From Bog-950 sp046329535 (GTDB lineage Bacteria > Bacteroidota > Bacteroidia > Chitinophagales > LD1), in assembly GCA_046329535.1 (NCBI GenBank), contig JAXLUN010000001.1:682001-746000 (forward strand): a stretch of DNA of 64,000 nucleotides, written 5' to 3'. Position numbers and translations under genes: made by a program. The notes beneath the pieces are model-generated. The model saw only the letters and a list, made by a program, of their open reading frames with translations. It ran no database searches and was not told the origin of the DNA. Positions 1 through 8,166 of the stretch are shown here, one piece after another; the stretch's first letter is position 1; each line of letters starts with the position of its first letter.

Positions 1-749
1 GGCTCGTAGTAAAACAGTTTGGTGCATACGGCTCCCAGCAGGGCGGATGGTATATTGCTGAACAGCTCTGGCAAAAACATAAAAGGGCCGATACCTGCCG
101 GATGCATAATTTCTGCGGTATGATGACATCGATGATTCATATACCAAACAAATCTTGATTGGTGACCCAGCCAGTGTGAAAGATATCCTGGTAATGCTCC
201 GAAAATTACTCCGGCCAGTAATGCCAGTGGATATGGCAGAACCGTAATTGTTGGGATGTACTGTTTGATGAATTCACTCATCCCGTTGTATGCGTGCTGT
301 ATAAGGTCATACCCATCGTTGAATGTAAAGCCAGATACATAAGCAGCAAGACCTAACAAGGCAAAAAATGATAGCGTAAGTGCTGTTGAAACTACATTGG
401 AAAGCAGGTGAGCCAGGAATATCGGATAGAATTTTTCTTTGCCGTGTTCCCGTACAGAAATAAAAAAGCTAATGACAGCGAACCCTGATATATATATAAC
501 AAGCAGGGCAAAAGCGGCATAACTATATGTTTTAAACTGCTGAGCACTGATGTAATGCTGAAAAGGATTTTTCTGTTCGGCAATCAGGGTAGTTAAATGA
601 TGATAGAGTCCGCTTCCGGTATCAAAAAGTAAATCGTAGTAACCAAAAATGAACAGAAAGGTAATAGCTGCAATACTCCATATTTGTATGGCTCTTAAAC
701 TACTCTTGGCAAAATCGTAATCGAGAATAAAGCGGATGGCGTTTTTCAT
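1..749 (-). CDS. Fatty acid hydroxylase / sterol desaturase superfamily membrane protein (C-terminus missing)
   Basis: The reading frame opens with ATG at 749 and is still open at base 1, so about 249 N-terminal residues are seen and the C-terminus lies outside the window. Four or five hydrophobic segments are visible. A histidine cluster follows in the order HWLGH (near residue 199) and then HRCHH, which is the diiron-ligand pattern of the sterol desaturase / fatty acid hydroxylase superfamily. Members are membrane enzymes that hydroxylate or desaturate lipids, or cleave alkylglycerol ethers. The last histidine box would lie beyond the edge. The gene follows the beta-glucosidase by 30 bases on the same strand and is probably cotranscribed with it. 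The substrate cannot be told from this part. Confidence 0.72.
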   Translation of the reverse strand, partial: MKNAIRFILDYDFAKSSLRAIQIWSIAAITFLFIFGYYDLLFDTGSGLYHHLTTLIAEQKNPFQHYISAQQFKTYSYAAFALLVIYISGFAVISFFISVREHGKEKFYPIFLAHLLSNVVSTALTLSFFALLGLAAYVSGFTFNDGYDLIQHAYNGMSEFIKQYIPTITVLPYPLALLAGVIFGALPGYLSHWLGHQSRFVWYMNHRCHHTAEIMHPAGIGPFMFLPELFSNIPSALLGAVCTKLFYYE

Positions 750-779
750 GCTCAGTTGTATTGAGTTGCTCTTTGTTTT

Positions 780-2216
780 TTACTGATTGGCCAGAAAATG
801 ACTATACCATTTGCCGCTGTCTTTCACTATCCGCTCCTGAGTTTTGTAATCAACCCGAACTATACCCAGCTGAGGCCGGTAGCCTTCGGCCCATTCAAAA
901 TTGTCCATAAAACTCCAGATAAAGTAGCCCCCTATTTTTGCTCCTTCCCGTTTGGCTCGTAATATCTGTTTCAGATAATCCTGTATGTACTGGGTTCGTT
1001 TGGGGTCGTGGACTTCTCCATTTGTTACAACGTCATCAAAGCCTGCTCCGTTTTCAGTTATTACTATTTTCTTTACTCCGGCATAGGAAGCAAACTGTTG
1101 AATGATTCGATACATTCCTTCCGGGTAAACCTCCCAGCCCATTTGAGTCAGGCTATCGCTGGTAAGTTTGTGGGGCTTTATCTGCAAGGCATGAACGATG
1201 GGAGTTAATCCAAAGTTTTTAACCATCAGTCGGGTGTAATTCTGGAGACCTATAAAATCAAAATCAAATTTTACTTTCTGTTCATCATCTTCTAGAACGT
1301 ATTTTAGCACATGTTTCAGAGCAGGCAAATCTTTTACCGGATAGCCCATGCCTAATGTAGGTTCAATAAACATGCGATTGGTAACTACATCCAGACGTTT
1401 CGCTGCTTCAATATTGGCACCCTTTTCTTTCCATCCATCTACCGGCATGCAGGAAAACGTGGTGCCCACGTTGGCATTCTTTACATGGTTACGAATCAAT
1501 CTTCCTCCAATGCTTTGGGCCATGGTAACATGATGAATGGCTGCATAGAAATTTTTAAAGCTGAATGTGCCTGGTGGATGTAGCCCTACCATGTAGCCTG
1601 CCAATGTAAAAGAAAGGGGTTCATTAATAACCATCCAGTTCTTTACTCGGTCACCGAAATGATCAGTCAGAACATGCACATATTCTTCAAACCATTTCAG
1701 CATGTCACGGTTGGTCCAGCCGCCTTTTGCTTCCAGCACCTGGGGCATATCCCAGTGGTAGCAGGTGAGCCAGGGGGTAATATTTTCTTTCAGGCATTTA
1801 TCAATTACACGGTTATAGAAGTCAATGCCTTTTGCATTAACAGCTCCGGTTCCATTGGGCAGAATGCGTGACCAGGCTGTAGAGAATCGAAAAGCTTCGA
1901 TATTCATTTTTCGCATCAGTTCAATATCGCTTTCATATCGATGGTAAAAGTCATCAGCTACATCTCCGTTTTCACGCGTTTTAATTTTGTGTTTATGATA
2001 ATGAGTAAAGTGGTCCCAGTTACTTTCGCTTTTTCCATCCTCATTCCAGCCACCTTCTACCTGGTATGCGGCAGTAGCGGTGCCCCATACAAAGTCTTTC
2101 CCAAAGTCACTGCGTTTCATTTTGTCTATCGAAATGAATTTTGCCAATAAGCTTTGTGGCAGCATACTTCCTGCGGCAAACAGGGTAGTTAGTTTCAAAT
2201 ATTCCTCTCTGGTCAT
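780..2216 (-). CDS. Glycoside hydrolase family 1 beta-glucosidase
   Basis: A full-length GH1 (beta/alpha)8 retaining glycosidase of about 478 residues. It would hydrolyse beta-glucosides or related beta-glycosides. The acid/base glutamate is in INEP (E199) and the nucleophile glutamate in ITENG (E388). The N-terminal WGTATAAYQVEG signature starts near residue 44. I chose the ATG at 2216. A longer reading starts with TTG at 2279 and would run into the divergent neighbour. Residues 1-25 (MTREEYLKLTTLFAAGSMLP and onward) resemble a Tat signal peptide in which the twin arginine has become RE, so export is uncertain. The lipid hydroxylase-like gene follows 30 bases downstream. Confidence 0.93.
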   Translation of the reverse strand: MTREEYLKLTTLFAAGSMLPQSLLAKFISIDKMKRSDFGKDFVWGTATAAYQVEGGWNEDGKSESNWDHFTHYHKHKIKTRENGDVADDFYHRYESDIELMRKMNIEAFRFSTAWSRILPNGTGAVNAKGIDFYNRVIDKCLKENITPWLTCYHWDMPQVLEAKGGWTNRDMLKWFEEYVHVLTDHFGDRVKNWMVINEPLSFTLAGYMVGLHPPGTFSFKNFYAAIHHVTMAQSIGGRLIRNHVKNANVGTTFSCMPVDGWKEKGANIEAAKRLDVVTNRMFIEPTLGMGYPVKDLPALKHVLKYVLEDDEQKVKFDFDFIGLQNYTRLMVKNFGLTPIVHALQIKPHKLTSDSLTQMGWEVYPEGMYRIIQQFASYAGVKKIVITENGAGFDDVVTNGEVHDPKRTQYIQDYLKQILRAKREGAKIGGYFIWSFMDNFEWAEGYRPQLGIVRVDYKTQERIVKDSGKWYSHFLANQ

Positions 2217-2252
2217 GGGCTTTTTATTTTGCGAATAGTATACATTTATCCC

Positions 2253-3011
2253 GTGCAACAAACCTATACAACTCTGCAAAAAAGAAGAACTGTTGTTCTG
2301 TTTTCTTCAATTCTCATTACAGTTGTGTATTGGATTGTTGCCTTATGGTATACTAACAAAACGGCTTACTCGAAAGATTTAGTGGTGTTTCACCAATTGT
2401 TTGGTCCTGGCGATAAATGGCAGGATCTGTGGCAATATGTTTATCAGTTTGCAGTAACGGTTTTGTTGTTCTGGATAGTGCCGTATCTCATCACTAAATA
2501 TTACCTGAAAGAAGATTTTTCTAAACTAGGGTTGGGGCTGACTTATAATAAGCAGGCCTTGATTATTTGTGCCATGGCCTATCCGATAGTCATTGCCTCT
2601 ACGTATTTTTCTTCTCAGGACCCATTAATAGCTGCTGAGTACCCGCTCAGTAAGTTGATTGGAAGCACCTGGTCTGTTTTTGTGGCGTATCAGTCAGTAT
2701 ACCTGTTCTATTTTGTTGCCTATGAAATATTTTACCGGGGCTATCTGCAGTTTGGTTTAAAGAGTGAGCAGGCAGGTACGGGAGAACTTTTCCTAATTAT
2801 CTTGTTTCAAACCGTTCTTACTACTTTGTTTCACATCGGTAAACCAGCACCTGAAATTATTTCTGCTGCTGCTTTTGGTCCGGTGTTTGGGTATGTGGCG
2901 TTCCGATATAATTCTATCTGGTATGGTATGGTGATACACTTTGGTATGAATGTGTTTCTCGATTTATTCTCGCTTCACTGGCTGCATTTGTTGCCGCAAA
3001 AACTTTTCTGA
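2253..3011 (+). CDS. CPBP family intramembrane glutamic endopeptidase-like protein
   Basis: A polytopic membrane protein of about 252 residues with the three CPBP (Abi/CAAX protease) motifs in its C-terminal half: YEIFYRG in place of EExxxR, then FHIG, then HFGMN. CPBP proteins are membrane peptidases acting on prenylated or other membrane proteins; most bacterial ones have unknown substrates. The first glutamate of the EExxxR motif is a tyrosine here, so activity may be altered. The start is uncertain. GTG at 2253 leaves 36 bases from the divergent beta-glucosidase; a TTG at 2229 is also in frame. The SDR gene begins 5 bases after the stop, so the two are cotranscribed. Confidence 0.75.
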   Translation: MQQTYTTLQKRRTVVLFSSILITVVYWIVALWYTNKTAYSKDLVVFHQLFGPGDKWQDLWQYVYQFAVTVLLFWIVPYLITKYYLKEDFSKLGLGLTYNKQALIICAMAYPIVIASTYFSSQDPLIAAEYPLSKLIGSTWSVFVAYQSVYLFYFVAYEIFYRGYLQFGLKSEQAGTGELFLIILFQTVLTTLFHIGKPAPEIISAAAFGPVFGYVAFRYNSIWYGMVIHFGMNVFLDLFSLHWLHLLPQKLF

Positions 3012-3016
3012 TACCC

Positions 3017-4018
3017 ATGCATGTTTTAGTTACCGGAGCCAATGGTTTTATAGGAAGTAACCTGACGGAATTACTGGTGCGTGAAGGCCATTCGGTAAAA
3101 GCCATGGTTTTACCGGGCACCGATTTATCGAACCTGGCCCGGCTGAATTGTGAAGTTGTTTATGCCGATATAACCAAACGAGAAACACTCGAAGGTATAT
3201 TGAAAGGAGTGGAGGTTGTTTTTCATTTGGCAGCTGTGCCTTCACTGGCCTGGGGCAGCCATGTATTTAAAGTGAACTACAACGGCACCGAAAATTTATT
3301 ACAGGAAGCCATAAAAAGCAAGGTGCGCAGATTGGTGTTTATGAGTTCGCTGGTGGTTCATGGATTTGCCAATTACAGGAATGCTGATGAATCAACCCCG
3401 CTTTTAAAACCCGGATGGTTTACACGCCCCTACATTGCTTCCAAAATTAAATGTGAAGAGCTGCTGGCCGCATACCGGAACAAAATTGAAACGGTCATTA
3501 TCCGCCCGGGGTTTAATATCCACGGCCCCAACGACCGTATGACCAGCGGTGAAATGCTGGGGCGTTTAGAGCAGGGACGCTTAATGGGTTATGTAAACAA
3601 AGGCGACCGCCAAATGGGTTATGTATATGCCGAAAACTTAGCTTTCGGATTATTGTGCGCAGGCAGGCATATAAATGCCGCAGGCCATACGTATATCATT
3701 GCCGATACCGAGCCGCCTTATCTGGAATTTAAAAATCTGCTGGAGCAGTTCAGCAAGGAATTAAACATTCAGCCTAAACTAACGGCTGTGCCTTCATTAG
3801 CGTTTATGCCGGTTGGCTTGCTGATGGATGCTATTCACTTTCTTTTCTTTCGCAAAAAGATGCCGCTCATCAGCGCCTATATAGTAAACACCTCTACCCA
3901 TCATTTGCATTTTTCTCCGGCTAAGGCAGTGGAAGAAATCGGCTATCGGCAAATAGTCAGTTTCGAAGAAGGTATTCGCAGAACAGTAGCGTGGTATCGT
4001 TCAAGCAAGAATAAATAA
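3017..4018 (+). CDS. Extended SDR NAD-dependent epimerase/dehydratase
   Basis: A 333-residue extended short-chain dehydrogenase. The N-terminal Rossmann motif is TGANGFIG (residues 6-13), and the catalytic pair is YIASK, a YxxxK motif near residue 140. Members act on nucleotide sugars or on steroid- or flavonoid-like ketones and alcohols. The C-terminal part has a hydrophobic stretch (FMPVGLLMDAIHFLFF) seen in 3-beta-HSD/dihydroflavonol-reductase-like members rather than in sugar epimerases. It lies in a tight three-gene run, CPBP - SDR - YhhN, with gaps of 5 and 17 bases. The substrate is unknown. Confidence 0.85.
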   Translation: MHVLVTGANGFIGSNLTELLVREGHSVKAMVLPGTDLSNLARLNCEVVYADITKRETLEGILKGVEVVFHLAAVPSLAWGSHVFKVNYNGTENLLQEAIKSKVRRLVFMSSLVVHGFANYRNADESTPLLKPGWFTRPYIASKIKCEELLAAYRNKIETVIIRPGFNIHGPNDRMTSGEMLGRLEQGRLMGYVNKGDRQMGYVYAENLAFGLLCAGRHINAAGHTYIIADTEPPYLEFKNLLEQFSKELNIQPKLTAVPSLAFMPVGLLMDAIHFLFFRKKMPLISAYIVNTSTHHLHFSPAKAVEEIGYRQIVSFEEGIRRTVAWYRSSKNK

Positions 4019-4035
4019 ACATCCATTCACTTCTT

Positions 4036-4782
4036 ATGACACAACAGAGCAAAGCAAATTTCATCCGAATTATATTACCTGTACTGATGGTTATAGAACT
4101 GTATGCCGAATACATTCACTGGCCGCAGTTGATGTTTTTTACCAAGCCTTTACTGTTGCCGCTCATTGCCTTATATTATTTTGTTTCCATTCAAGACAGG
4201 TGGAGCAAAGTGCATACGCTGATGATGTTTGCTTTTCTGTTTTCCTGGTTTGGCGATGTATCGCTGATGCTGACTCCCGAAACAGTGACCGATACCGAAC
4301 TGATGGGAATTCCCAAAAGCAAGTATATGTTCTTGGCTGGCGTAGGTTCATTTCTGGTGGCTCAACTGCTTTTTATTAATGTATATCGGCTGGCGGTTAA
4401 CGGCACTTCAACGGTTAAGCGGATTAACTTTCTACCCTTCATCATGTACTGGATAGTTATGCTCGCTTTGGTAGTGCCTGCGGTGTACCAGAACAGCGAG
4501 AAAAGTGCTGCTACTATTCCAATAATAATTTATGCCACCACTTTGGTAAGCATGGCAGGCTTTGCCTTGAACCGTTTTGGAAAGACCAACCCGATGAGCT
4601 TTTGGATAACCCTGGCCGGTGCCTGTATTTTTGTAGTTTCTGATTCCTTGATAGCGATTAACTTTCTGGTATTGCCACAGCCCACGCGCTATGCCGGTTT
4701 CAGCATAATGCTCACCTATGTGGTTGCAGAGTTTATGATTGCTGAAGGTATTCTTCGCCATGACAACAACCCTGGCCAATAA
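4036..4782 (+). CDS. YhhN family (TMEM86-like lysoplasmalogenase) membrane protein
   Basis: A 248-residue protein with about eight membrane segments and no soluble domain. It carries the YhhN/TMEM86 signatures FSWFGDVSLML and VSDSLIAIN. The animal TMEM86B member hydrolyses the vinyl-ether bond of lysoplasmalogens; the role of bacterial YhhN is less clear. The same two motifs recur in the paralog at 10548-11252. It is the last gene of the CPBP-SDR-YhhN run and ends at a strong bidirectional terminator. A lysophospholipid or ether-lipid role is inferred from the family only. Confidence 0.82.
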   Translation: MTQQSKANFIRIILPVLMVIELYAEYIHWPQLMFFTKPLLLPLIALYYFVSIQDRWSKVHTLMMFAFLFSWFGDVSLMLTPETVTDTELMGIPKSKYMFLAGVGSFLVAQLLFINVYRLAVNGTSTVKRINFLPFIMYWIVMLALVVPAVYQNSEKSAATIPIIIYATTLVSMAGFALNRFGKTNPMSFWITLAGACIFVVSDSLIAINFLVLPQPTRYAGFSIMLTYVVAEFMIAEGILRHDNNPGQ

Positions 4783-4817
4783 AAAAGCCCGTATCGCTTG
4801 GGGCAACACGGGCTTTT
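4783..4817. terminator. Bidirectional intrinsic terminator
   Basis: A perfect 10-bp inverted repeat (AAAAGCCCGT at 4783-4792, ACGGGCTTTT at 4808-4817) encloses a 15-base loop. It begins at the stop codon of the YhhN gene. It has an A/T tract on each side, so it can serve both this gene and the convergent CBS-domain gene. Confidence 0.85.
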
Positions 4818-4835
4818 CATTTATTCGGTATGAGA

Positions 4836-5261
4836 TTAGTTGTTATCTAACTGCCATTTGTAAATACGGGCTAAATCTTTATTGGTGATAATTCCATGCA
4901 CCAATCCGTCTTTAGTTACCGGCACCGCCTGAAATTTTCCGCTGGCTAATATTTCTACTACATCTTCCAGAGTAGCATCTACATCTACCGATACAGGGTC
5001 TTTTGTCATTACATCCGACACATGAAAATCTGCATCCAGAGAAGCTACATCCATCGGAGCACCGCTCTTGATGCGTTTGTTCAGGTAAGCAAGCATGTCG
5101 TTAATACTCAAAATACCCAATAACTTATCGGCCACAGCTACCGGAAGGTGCTGAATTTTATGTTCGGTGAAAAACTCCATTATCTGGCTGTACTTGTTCG
5201 TGAAATTTCCTGCAATAACATGTGGCGTCATTACCTGAGAAGCATAGATTGTTTTTGACAT
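4836..5261 (-). CDS. CBS domain pair protein
   Basis: A small soluble protein of about 141 residues made of two CBS motifs (residues about 1-57 and 75-135). Each has the VMT...V pattern (QVMTPHVI, DVMTKDPVSV), and the adenosyl-contact region reads ITNKDLARI. CBS pairs bind AMP, ATP or SAM and act as energy sensors; free-standing ones have few known partners. I chose the start MSKTIY (5261) rather than the upstream in-frame ATG at 5285. The promoter at 5283-5312 would start transcription near 5276, downstream of the longer start. It is transcribed alone and converges on the YhhN gene. Confidence 0.85.
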   Translation of the reverse strand: MSKTIYASQVMTPHVIAGNFTNKYSQIMEFFTEHKIQHLPVAVADKLLGILSINDMLAYLNKRIKSGAPMDVASLDADFHVSDVMTKDPVSVDVDATLEDVVEILASGKFQAVPVTKDGLVHGIITNKDLARIYKWQLDNN

Positions 5262-5282
5262 GTGGTTTTTAGTTTTGTGGTG

Positions 5283-5312
5283 CAAAGCTAAAATACCATT
5301 TTATTTTTTCAA
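5283..5312 (-). promoter_or_regulatory. Bacteroidota-type promoter of the CBS gene
   Basis: On the minus strand TTG is followed after 19 bases by TAGCTTTG, an exact match to the Bacteroidota consensus TTG-N19-TAnnTTTG. The predicted transcript start is near 5276, giving a leader of about 15 bases. This decides the start codon of the CBS gene. Confidence 0.62.
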
Positions 5313-5348
5313 TATGAGCAAGGTCATTTTTGCCGGGCGGTACTCATT

Positions 5349-5675
5349 TTACTTCAGCGAAACCATGATAACCCCGGCCGTAATGGTAAAAATACCCGCT
5401 ATGCGCAGGGTGGTTACCTGCTCGTTAAAATAGAAATGCGATACCAGAAACAAACCTACAATGGTCAGTGAAAAAAAGATGGCACTGGCCACCTGTAGCG
5501 GAATCTGTTTCAGGCTTTCGGTAAACAACACCGAATTGATAAGACCGAATACCAGCCCGATAGCCAGAAAACCCCATTTCTTCATGGGCTCTTTATCGTA
5601 CATGGCCGAAAAGTTGAATCCAACATTAGTCAATATATTGGCAATAATGGCGGAGTAAAGCAGCGCGTATTTCAT
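5349..5675 (-). CDS. SMR/EamA-type small drug/metabolite transporter
   Basis: A 108-residue, almost wholly hydrophobic protein with four membrane helices. Its length and layout fit the small multidrug resistance / DMT superfamily. The first helix (MKYALLYSAIIANILTNVGF) lacks the glutamate that SMR multidrug pumps such as EmrE use for proton coupling. A metabolite or lipid flippase-like role is therefore as likely as drug export. It follows the SSS symporter gene by 40 bases on the same strand. Confidence 0.7.
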   Translation of the reverse strand: MKYALLYSAIIANILTNVGFNFSAMYDKEPMKKWGFLAIGLVFGLINSVLFTESLKQIPLQVASAIFFSLTIVGLFLVSHFYFNEQVTTLRIAGIFTITAGVIMVSLK

Positions 5676-5715
5676 GAGTCTGTTTTTTTTGATGGAATAA
5701 AAAATAATAATCTAA

Positions 5716-7386
5716 TTACCAGAATCTGGTATATAGGGCTATCAGCAAACCAGCTATCAGGATAGAACCGGCTAAAAAGGAGTTTGATACTTTAAACAAG
5801 GCCGCATCTACTTCCATGGCATGTGCTTTCTTCCCATCGGGGTTTTCAATCTGGCTGATAAACCACATACCCGCTATGCAAAGAGCAAACACAATTCCCA
5901 TCCGGTCCAGAAACGGAATTTCAAAAACACCGCTGGCATTGGCTTTGGAAAATCCCATAGAGGCCAGTGCCGATAAACCGACCAGGCCGGGTAAAAATTT
6001 AAGCAATACCGAGAACAGGAAGCCGCCAATAGTGGCAAACAAAGCCGCGTTGCTCGTTGTTTTTTTCCAAAAGAAACCCAGTATGAACATGGCAAAAATG
6101 CCGGGGCTCACAAAGCCGGTATACTCCTGTATGTAATTCAAGCCGCCTTTATCAATACCCAGAAAAGGAGCAATAACCACCGCTATCAGCATAGATACCA
6201 CTACGGCTATCTTACCGGTTTTCACCTGCGTGTTTTCATCGGCATCTTTATTCAGCACTTTCTTGTAAACATCCAGCGTAAAGATGGTGGCAATGCTGTT
6301 GGTTTTACCCGCCAGCGAAGCCACAATAGCTGCTGTAAGTGCGGCAAAACTCAATCCCTTTAAACCGGCCGGCAGCAAATTGAGCAATACCGGATAGGCC
6401 TTATCGCCCGAAATAAGCCCCTCGGGGTTCAGCATTTCCAGCTGAAAACTACCTTGCTGAAACAAGACATAAGCCGCAATACCCGGCAGCACCACAATAA
6501 CGGGCATCAGCAGTTTTAAAAAAGCGGCAAACAAAATACCATTACGGGCCGTTGGCAAATCGGCACCCAGGGCGCGTTGGGTAATATACTGGTTGCAGCC
6601 CCAGTAGCTGAAATTGGCTATCCACATACCCCCCAGCAAAACCGTCAGGCCGGGCAGGTCCAGATAACTGGCATTATCCCTTTTCAGAATCATGTGAAAA
6701 TGGTCAGCCGCATGTTCAGTCATCAGGTGAAAGCCATTCATCACCCCTGTGGTTCCAAATTTTTCCGCCACCAGATTCAGTGCCAGATACGTTGTAACCA
6801 AACCGCCCAGCACCAGAAAAAACACCTGTATCACATCCGTAAAGCCTATCACCTTCATGCCACCCAGCGTAATGAGCACAGCAAACACCGCCAGCCCGTA
6901 CATACACCAGGTTAAACTTAAACCCGAAATACTGCTGATAGCCAGGGCCCCTAAAAACAAAATAGACGTCAGGTTCACCACCACATACAGCAGCAGCCAG
7001 AACACCGCCATAATCATAGCCACCGTGCTGTTATAGCGCGTGCTCAAAAACTGCGGCATGGTGTAAATTTTGTTTTTCAAATACACCGGCATAAAAAACA
7101 CCGCCACTATAATAAGTGTGGCAGCCGCCATCCATTCATAACTCGCCACCGCCAGGCCCAGCTTAAAACCCGCCCCGCTCATACCAATAAACTGCTCGGC
7201 ACTAATGTTCGAGGCAATCAGCGATGCCCCGATAGCCCACCAGGTAAGCGAGCCCTCGGCCAGAAAGTAATCTTTACTATCGGCAGATGCTTTTTTCCGG
7301 CTGTTGTAAATCCACAAGCCGTAGCCGGCCACTATCACAAAGTATAAAAGAAAAACAAGGTAGTCGAGCGTTTCTAAATGATGCAT
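5716..7386 (-). CDS. Sodium:solute symporter (SSS family)
   Basis: A 556-residue inner-membrane transporter with about 14 helices and the SSS/SGLT layout. The N-terminal FLAEGSLTWWAIGASLIASNISAEQF region matches the family's first sodium-binding helix. The motif with GMSGAGF follows, and FAALTAAIVASLAGK near residue 350 matches the second sodium-site helix. The closest families are sugar- or inositol-type SSS carriers, so sodium-driven sugar uptake is likely, but the substrate is not readable. The ATG at 7386 gives the expected N-terminus. The small SMR-like gene lies 40 bases downstream. Confidence 0.9.
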   Translation of the reverse strand: MHHLETLDYLVFLLYFVIVAGYGLWIYNSRKKASADSKDYFLAEGSLTWWAIGASLIASNISAEQFIGMSGAGFKLGLAVASYEWMAAATLIIVAVFFMPVYLKNKIYTMPQFLSTRYNSTVAMIMAVFWLLLYVVVNLTSILFLGALAISSISGLSLTWCMYGLAVFAVLITLGGMKVIGFTDVIQVFFLVLGGLVTTYLALNLVAEKFGTTGVMNGFHLMTEHAADHFHMILKRDNASYLDLPGLTVLLGGMWIANFSYWGCNQYITQRALGADLPTARNGILFAAFLKLLMPVIVVLPGIAAYVLFQQGSFQLEMLNPEGLISGDKAYPVLLNLLPAGLKGLSFAALTAAIVASLAGKTNSIATIFTLDVYKKVLNKDADENTQVKTGKIAVVVSMLIAVVIAPFLGIDKGGLNYIQEYTGFVSPGIFAMFILGFFWKKTTSNAALFATIGGFLFSVLLKFLPGLVGLSALASMGFSKANASGVFEIPFLDRMGIVFALCIAGMWFISQIENPDGKKAHAMEVDAALFKVSNSFLAGSILIAGLLIALYTRFW

Positions 7387-7435
7387 AGGCTGGGGTTATA
7401 CTCCAAAACTAAAAGAATTTGGCAGTACCCGTTAA

Positions 7436-7531
7436 GGGCGCCCCCCTGCGGGTCGGGCTATCGCTGCAACTCCTCGCCCCAAAGCGGGCTGCGGGGTTTC
7501 CGCTCTATCCCTGGCGCAAACAGCCCGTGCC
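7436..7531. repeat. GC-rich REP-like intergenic repeat
   Basis: A block of about 95 bases is much richer in GC than its surroundings and contains several short inverted repeats, for example GCCC-CAAAGC-GGGC near 7476. Its wording (GGTCGGGCTATCGCTGCAAC, then CGGGGTTTCCGCTCTATCCC) is of the kind I recall as a high-copy intergenic element in many Bacteroidota genomes. Only one copy is in this window, so the repeat status is inferred. An open frame runs across it on the minus strand but looks like read-through of the repeat. Confidence 0.5.
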
Positions 7532-7680
7532 CTTCGAACATATAATCCGTGCAGAATCTTTTGCCCTTGTTGGTCTTCCCCATGGTGTAACGTAACGCGA
7601 GCCAAGTCCTTGTTGCGTGTTATCACCAATAACAGCAGGGCAGCCAACCGGTAAACTAAGTATTTCATTCTCCGTTTGCA

Positions 7681-8166
7681 TCATGGGTTAATCAATCAAA
7701 ATTATCTGCCGCATAAACCGCCATCGTCCATTTCTAGTGTAGCGGGTTTTGTAAATTTAACTAAACTTTGGGTTGCGAGGTGCAACACCCAATACGGAGT
7801 AAAAAAAATGGTGTAACTTGAAATCAGAAAGAACCCCAAAAAACTTGTCAAACTCTTTGAGTAACTACCTCAAAAACTGTCAAGTGATTTTAGGAAGGCT
7901 CAGTCAACTGTAAAAACGGAAGAATCGATACAGGGAACGGAATAACTGACAGCTAAAGCAGACCCAATATGTCTATTATAGTATGCGGGTGGGGGGGTAA
8001 ATTCAGGATGTCTGTAAGGCGATGCATAAAGCGTGTGTCAGGTGTTTAGCTTAGGCTTACCAAATGTAAAGCAATTATTGGCAGATATGCAAGCAGGAAA
8101 AAGAATAAAAAAATAATTCGAACAATTGTTTGAATTGCTACATTAGCAGAACAAATTACTTACCCT
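7681..8166. other. Noncoding interval upstream of the secreted hydrolase gene
   Basis: No open frame on either strand looks like a gene. The only structures seen are an imperfect hairpin at 7768-7792 (TTGGG/CCCAA and TTGC/GCAA with a two-base bulge) and a run of seven G at about 7990. The 60 bases before 8167 are very AT-rich and probably hold the promoter of the hydrolase, but no exact TAnnTTTG box is present. Confidence 0.5.

Noticed and set aside
392..583. 63-residue minus-strand open frame
   Set aside because: It is out of frame with the longer gene at 1-749, which has clear histidine-box motifs and covers the same bases.
4432..4809. 125-residue minus-strand frame opposite the first YhhN gene
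   Set aside because: It is antisense to a well-supported membrane protein and includes half of the terminator hairpin.
7432..7668. 78-residue minus-strand open frame with an initial hydrophobic stretch
   Set aside because: Its C-terminal half is a translation of the GC-rich REP-like block, so it is probably repeat read-through and not a gene.
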